Assembly (NCBI RefSeq): GCF_000003605.2
Contig: NW_003144225.1
Coordinates: 1-24,000 of the forward strand
DNA length: 24,000 nt
DNA from: Saccoglossus kowalevskii
Taxonomy: Eukaryota > Hemichordata > Enteropneusta > Harrimaniidae
Reading direction: 5' to 3'
Shown: piece by piece, positions 19,838 through 24,000 of the stretch
How the letters are laid out: each line of letters begins with the position of its first letter
Position numbering within the stretch: the first letter of the stretch is position 1
Position numbers and translations under genes: made by a program
The notes under the pieces: model-generated
The model's input: only the letters and a program-made list of their open reading frames with translations
Databases searched by the model: none
What the model was told of the DNA's origin: nothing

Positions 19838-20228
19838 GTATTATGGCACATGTATTAGTTTTCAAGTTATATATGTTTGTTTTCATAACAACATCAACTT
19901 TCCGATAGCGCAACTAACCTTCGATAAACATGTGTAATATGAATCCCAAAATCTGTTTCATTTTCTCACACGTGTCATTGGTGAACACCAGTGGGACCGA
20001 TGAGCATGTGAGCATCTGCAGGTCAAATGAATCGGCTGGAGATTCTGCTATTCCAAAATTTGCATGTCTCAAACTGTCATCGATGAACGCTATTGTGACC
20101 GTCGAGCGTACGGCCAAACAGTCAACGCATACTATAATTCAAAATCAATTGACTTAAATTTACTTCCTATGTATTCAATTGATTCAATACGTGTCACCAG
20201 TGTTAAGCAAACGCATCAAAGGCGAACA

Positions 20229-20300
20229 GGGCGTGAGGCGCAACGGATAACGCGCTGACAACGAATCAGAAGATTCCAGGTTCAAATCCTGGCACGCTCG
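20229..20300 (+). pseudogene. Diverged tRNA-Arg-like copy 43
   Basis: 72 nt: T8 to A (GTGAGGCG), one base missing before the anticodon stem (CGCGCTGAC), loop CAACGAA lacking U33. The T stem CCAGG/CCTGG pairs perfectly and the B box is intact. Surrounded by strongly diverged spacer, part of a 462-bp monomer. Confidence 0.75.
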
Positions 20301-20564
20301 ATAGTATGGCACATGTGTTAGTTTTCAAGTTATATATGTATGTTTTCATCACAAAATTAACTTTGCGATAGAGCAACTCACCTGCGAAAACATGTGTCAT
20401 ATAAATCCCAAAATCTGTTTCATTTTCTCACACGTGTCAATGGTGAACACTGGTGGGACCGATGAGCATTTGCACGAGCTAATGCATCAAAGGTGAACAC
20501 GGCGTGTATTTCGATTGTTTCAATACGTGTCACGGCTGTTAGGCAAACGCATCAAAGGTGAACA

Positions 20565-20637
20565 GGGTGTGTGGCGCAACGGATAACGCGTCTGACTACG
20601 GATCAGAAGATTCCAGTTTCAAATCCTGGCACGCTCG
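20565..20637 (+). tRNA. tRNA-Arg(ACG)-like copy 44, B box damaged
   Basis: Acceptor GGGTGTG (T4-G69 wobble possible). T stem CCAGT/CCTGG and B box GTTTCAAATCC. Anticodon ACG. Confidence 0.5.
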
Positions 20638-21049
20638 ATATTGTGGCACATGTATTACTTTTCAAATTACATATGTATGTTTTCATCACAACATCAAGTA
20701 TACGACAGTGCAACTCACCTGCGACAAACATGTGTCATATGAATACCAAAATCTGTTTCAATTTCTCACACGTGTCATTGGTGAACACCAGTGGGACCGA
20801 TGAGCATGTGAGCATCTGCAGGTCAAATGAATCGGCTGGAGTTTCCACCATTCCAAAATTTGCATGTCTCAAAACTGTCATCGATGAACGCTATTGTGAC
20901 CGTCGAGCGTTACGGCCAAACAGTCAACGCATAGTATAATTCAAAATTCTGAATATCCAGAATTCAATTGACTTAACTTTTAATTCCTATGTATTTCGAT
21001 TGTTTCAATATGTGTCACGAGTGTTAGGCAAACGCATCAAAGGTGATCA

Positions 21050-21122
21050 GGGTGTGTGGCACAACGGATATCGCGTCTGACTACAGATCAGAAGATTCCA
21101 GGTTCAAAACTTGGCACGCTCG
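21050..21122 (+). tRNA. tRNA-like copy 45, anticodon ACA, damaged boxes
   Basis: Acceptor GGGTGTG, A box GGCACAACGG, loop CTACAGA (anticodon ACA), B box GGTTCAAAACT. Probably inactive. Confidence 0.5.
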
Positions 21123-21387
21123 ATATTATGGCACATGTATTAGTTTTCAAGTTATATAAGTATGTTTTCATTACAACATCAACTTTACGATAGAGCAACT
21201 CAAATTCGATAAACATGTGTCATATGAATCCTAAAATCTGTTTCATTTTCTCACACGTGTCATTGGTGAACACCAGTGGGACCGATGAGCATTTGCACGA
21301 GCTAATGCATCAAAGGCGAACAGGGCATGTATTTCAATTGATTCAATATGTGTCACGAGCGTTAGGCAAAAGCATCAAAGGCAAACA

Positions 21388-21460
21388 GGTCGTGTGGCGC
21401 AACGGATAACGCGTCTGACTACGGATCAGAAGATTCCAGGTTCAAATCCTAGCACGCTCG
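21388..21460 (+). tRNA. tRNA-Arg(ACG)-like copy 46, GGTCGTG acceptor
   Basis: G3 to T in the acceptor, otherwise the commonest sequence with intact boxes. This variant marks every short-to-long transition in the dimeric region (also 22217, 23040, 23863). Confidence 0.55.
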
Positions 21461-21878
21461 ATATTATGGCACATGTATTAGTTTTTAAGTTATATATATA
21501 TATGTATGTTTTCATCACACCATCAACTTTACGATAGCGCAACTCACCTTCGATAAACATGTGTCATATGAATTGCAAAATCTGTTTCATTTTCTCACAC
21601 GTGTCATTGGTGAACACCAATGGGACCGATGAGCATGTGAGCATCTGCAGGTCAAATGAATCGGCTGGAGATTCTGCCATTCCAAAATTTGCATGTCTCA
21701 AAACTGTCATCGATGAACGCTATTGTGACCGTCGAGCGTTACGGCCAATCAGTCAACGCATAGTATAATTCAAAATACTGAATATCCAGAATTCAATTGA
21801 CTTAACTTTTAATTCCTATGTATTTCGATTGTTTCAATATGTGTCACGAGTGTTAGGCAAACGCATCAAAGGTGATCA

Positions 21879-21951
21879 GGGCGTGTGGCGCAACGGATAA
21901 CGCGTCTGACTACGGATCAGAAGATTCCTGGTTCAAATCCTGGCACGCTCA
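21879..21951 (+). tRNA. tRNA-Arg(ACG)-like copy 47, CCTGG subtype
   Basis: Full fold with acceptor GGGCGTG/CACGCTC, T stem CCTGG/CCTGG, discriminator A, anticodon ACG, both boxes intact. Identical to the copy at 22702. Confidence 0.6.
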
Positions 21952-22121
21952 GTATTATGGCACATCTATTAGTTTTCAAGTTATATATGTTTGTTTTCAT
22001 CACAACATCAACTTTACGATAGCGCAACTCACCTTCGATAAACATGTGTCATATGAATCCCAAAAACTGTTTCATTTTCTCAGACGTGTCATTGGTGAAC
22101 ACCAGTGGGACCGATGAGCAT

Positions 22122-22157
22122 TTGCACGAGCTAATGCATCAAAGGCGAACAGGGCGT
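22122..22157 (+). repeat. 36-nt filler at the short-monomer junction (example)
   Basis: In short monomers GATGAGCAT is followed by 36 nt (GCACGAGCTAATGCATCAAA...GGCGT) and then by GTATTTC of the tRNA 5' flank. The filler looks like a shortened, diverged second copy of the tRNA 5' flank (CACGAG...GCATCAAAGG) plus the first bases of the tRNA. About 183 bp of spacer is missing, a net change of 147 bp. Confidence 0.75.
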
Positions 22158-22216
22158 GTATTTCAATTGATTCAATATGTGTCACGAGCGTTAGGCAAAA
22201 GCATCAAAGGCAAACA

Positions 22217-22289
22217 GGTCGTGTGGCGCAACGGATAACGCGTCTGACTACGGATCAGAAGATTCCAGGTTCAAATCCTAGCACGCTCG
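22217..22289 (+). tRNA. tRNA-Arg(ACG)-like copy 48, GGTCGTG acceptor
   Basis: Same as the copy at 21388; boxes intact, followed by a five-T run in TTAGTTTTTAAG. Confidence 0.55.
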
Positions 22290-22701
22290 ATATTATGGCA
22301 CATGTATTAGTTTTTAAGTTATATATGTATGTTTTCATCACACCATCAACTTTACGATAGCGCAACTCACCTTCGATAAACATGTGTCATATGAATTGCA
22401 AAATCTGTTTCATTTTCTCACACGTGTCATTGGTGAACACCAATGGGACCGATGAGCATGTGAGCATCTGCAGGTCAAATGAATCGGCTGGAGATTCTGC
22501 CATTTCAAAATTTGCATGTCTCAAAACTGTCATCGATGAACGCTATTGTGACCGTCGAGCGAGACGGCCAATCAGTCAACGCATAGTATAATTCAAAATA
22601 CTGAATATCCAGAATTCAATTGACTTAACTTTTAATTCCTTTGTATTTCGATTGTTTCAATATGTGTCACGAGTGTTAGGCAAACGCATCAAAGGTGATC
22701 A

Positions 22702-22774
22702 GGGCGTGTGGCGCAACGGATAACGCGTCTGACTACGGATCAGAAGATTCCTGGTTCAAATCCTGGCACGCTCA
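22702..22774 (+). tRNA. tRNA-Arg(ACG)-like copy 49, CCTGG subtype
   Basis: Identical to the copy at 21879. Confidence 0.6.
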
Positions 22775-23039
22775 GTATTATGGCACATCTATTAGTTTTC
22801 AAGTTATATATGTTTGTTTTCATCACAACATCAACTTTACGATAGCGCAACTCACCTTCGATAAACATGTGTCATATGAATCCCAAAAACTGTTTCATTT
22901 TCTCACACGTGTCATTGGTGAACACCAGTGGGACCGATGAGCATTTGCACGAGCTAATGCATCAAAGGCGAACAGGGCGTGTATTTCAATTGATTCAATA
23001 TGTGTCACGAGCGTTAGGCAAAAGCATCAAAGGCAAACA

Positions 23040-23112
23040 GGTCGTGTGGCGCAACGGATAACGCGTCTGACTACGGATAAGAAGATTCCAGGTTCAAATC
23101 CTAGCACGCTCG
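23040..23112 (+). tRNA. tRNA-Arg(ACG)-like copy 50, anticodon-stem change
   Basis: GGTCGTG acceptor; anticodon stem 3' strand is TAAGA, breaking one pair. Boxes intact. Confidence 0.5.
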
Positions 23113-23524
23113 ATATTATGGCACATGTATTAGTTTTTAAGTTATATATGTATGTTTTCATCACACCATCAACTTTACGATAGCGCAACTCACCTTCGAT
23201 AAACATGTGTCATATGAATTGCAAAATCTGTTTCATTTTCTCACACGTGTCATTGGTGAACACCAATGGGACCGATGAGCATGTGAGCATCTGCAGGTCA
23301 AATGAATCGGCTGGAGATTCTGCCATTCCAAAATTTGCATGTCTCAAAACTGTCATCGATGAACGCTATTGTGAACGTCGAGCGTTACGGCCAATCAGTC
23401 AACGCATAGTATAATTCAAAATACTGAATATCCAGAATTCAATTGACTTAACTTTTAATTCCTATGTATTTCGATTGTTTCAATATGTGTCACGAGTGTT
23501 AGGAAAACGCATCAAAGGTGATCA

Positions 23525-23597
23525 GGGCGTGTGGCGCAACGGATAACACGTCTGACTACGGATCAGAAGATTCCTGGTTCAAATCCTGGCACGCTTA
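23525..23597 (+). tRNA. tRNA-Arg(ACG)-like copy 51, CCTGG subtype
   Basis: D stem ACAC and acceptor 3' strand CACGCTT, which pairs T72 with G1 as a wobble. Discriminator A. Confidence 0.5.
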
Positions 23598-23689
23598 GTA
23601 TTATGGCACATCTATTAGTTTTCAAGTTATATATGTTTGTTTTCATCACAACATCAACTTTACGATAGCGCAACTCACCTTCGATAAAC

Positions 23690-24000
23690 ATGTGTCATAT
23701 GAATCCCAAAAACAGTTTCATTTTCTCAGACGTGTCATTGGTGAACACCAGTGGGACCGATGAGCATTTGCACGAGCTAATGCATCAAAGGCGAACAGGG
23801 CGTGTATTTCAATTGATTCAATATGTGTCACGAGCGTTAGGCAAAAGCATCAAAGGCAAACAGGTCGTGTGGCGCAACGGATAACGCGTCTGACTACGGA
23901 TCAGAAGATTCCATGTTCAATCCTGGCTCGCTCGATGTTGTGTCATATGTATTAGTTTGCAAGTTCTATATGTATGTTTTCATCGCAACATCAACTTCAC
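23690..24000 (+). repeat. 823-bp dimeric repeat, partial copy 5
   Basis: Begins as the other short monomers, but from about 23913 onward it accumulates differences from its counterparts (CCATGTTCAATCCTGGCTCG, GATGTTGTGTC, TTTGCAAGTTCTATATG, CATCGCAACATCAACTTCAC). The window ends inside it. Confidence 0.85.
23863..23934 (+). pseudogene. tRNA-Arg-like copy 52, diverged 3' half
   Basis: GGTCGTG acceptor and normal D and anticodon arms, then a damaged T arm (CCATGTTCAATCCTGG, one base short) and acceptor 3' strand CTCGCTC. The trailer T run is lost (TTAGTTTGC). Confidence 0.75.

Larger units (their letters stand above)
20392..21214 (+). repeat. 823-bp dimeric higher-order repeat, diverged copy 1
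   Basis: A 338-bp short monomer (20392-20729) followed by a 485-bp long one, the same layout as the following dimers but with many more substitutions, so probably the oldest copy. Confidence 0.8.
21215..22043 (+). repeat. 823-bp dimeric repeat, copy 2 (829 bp)
   Basis: Short monomer 21215-21558 plus long monomer 21559-22043. Six bases longer than the others because the TATATA run near 21489 is expanded. Confidence 0.92.
22044..22866 (+). repeat. 823-bp dimeric repeat, copy 3
   Basis: Short monomer 22044-22381 and long monomer 22382-22866. By eye I count about ten differences from the next dimer. Confidence 0.95.
22867..23689 (+). repeat. 823-bp dimeric repeat, copy 4
   Basis: Short monomer 22867-23204 and long monomer 23205-23689, close to copy 3. 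Confidence 0.95.
1..24000 (+). repeat. tRNA-Arg(ACG)-bearing satellite array, 485-bp monomer
   Basis: The entire window is head-to-tail copies of one 485-bp unit, all in the same orientation. Recurrent landmarks (tRNA start, the TAAACATGTGT motif, the CACACGTGTCATTGG motif) recur at 483-486 bp except where indels occur (491, 493, 497) or in short monomers (329-344, 462, 470). Neighbouring copies differ by scattered substitutions and single-base indels. The array continues past both edges. No unique DNA, transposase or reverse transcriptase is visible. Known parallels are SINE-derived satellites and tandem tRNA gene arrays; which applies here is inference. Monomer phase used here: unit begins at the first base of the tRNA-like sequence. 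Confidence 0.97.

Noticed and set aside
21485-21505. TATATATA run as a promoter TATA box
   Set aside because: It lies in the AT-rich trailer after a tRNA copy, is a simple dinucleotide expansion seen once, and has no gene downstream.
1-24000. CRISPR array
   Set aside because: The units are 485 bp and homologous along their full length; there are no short direct repeats separated by unique spacers.
1-24000. Cluster of functional tRNA-Arg genes
   Set aside because: Even the commonest copy has a T-stem mismatch (C50/A64), many copies have broken boxes or stems, and anticodons drift. A few may be transcribed, but a working gene cluster is not supported by sequence alone.
1-24000. Entamoeba-type tRNA gene array
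   Set aside because: Those are tandem tRNA units with short tandem repeats between genes in a very AT-rich genome. Here the spacer lacks such short repeats and the tRNA body is of animal type.
1-24000. CENP-B box or another centromeric motif
   Set aside because: I looked for TTCGTTGGAA-like sequences and found none. A centromeric role is possible for any satellite but has no support here.

Overview
The whole 24 kb window is one uninterrupted tandem repeat (satellite) array. The standard monomer is 485 bp. Every monomer carries a 73-nt sequence that folds as, and closely resembles, an animal-type tRNA-Arg with anticodon ACG. I count 52 tRNA-like copies, all on the + strand: 50 full-length or nearly so, and 2 cut after the anticodon arm. 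There is no unique sequence, no credible protein gene, and the array runs off both ends. An intron-free tRNA without encoded CCA, intact A and B boxes, AT-rich spacers and satellite organisation point to a eukaryotic nuclear genome. The tRNA-Arg(ACG) body (D arm, anticodon arm, variable loop, 5' half of the T stem) suggests a metazoan. I cannot name the species.

Monomer layout, using 18795-19279 as the example: tRNA-Arg-like unit (73 nt); short trailer with a TTTT run 94 nt after the tRNA start, a possible Pol III terminator; AT-rich stretch; a perfect ACACGTGT palindrome next to a 7+7 bp inverted repeat ATTGGTG/CACCART; a roughly 150-bp region without recognised features; a 7-bp-stem inverted repeat AATTCTG/CAGAATT; then about 90 bp of tRNA 5' flank.

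Region by region: 1-6514 is monomeric 485-bp repeats with small indels (8-bp duplications near 2359 and 3843, and a 12-bp duplication inside a tRNA near 3108). Two shortened monomers (336 bp at 6515, 329 bp at 9261) share one deletion junction inside the tRNA anticodon arm. A block of about 1.5 kb at 3301-4846 recurs at 9301-10830. Monomers continue to about 20.4 kb, with anticodon variants GCG, AGG, AAG and ACT among the ACG copies. From 20392 to the end the array becomes a dimeric higher-order repeat of 823 bp (a 338-bp short plus a 485-bp long monomer), four full copies and a partial fifth. The last copy diverges in its final 100 bases.

Eight tRNA copies are identical to the commonest sequence. 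That sequence has a mismatch in the T stem (C50/A64), so the copies look more like a transcribable tRNA-derived repeat than working tRNA genes. The main interest is a satellite built on a Pol III promoter, its internal evolution, and its possible role in making small RNAs or binding TFIIIC.
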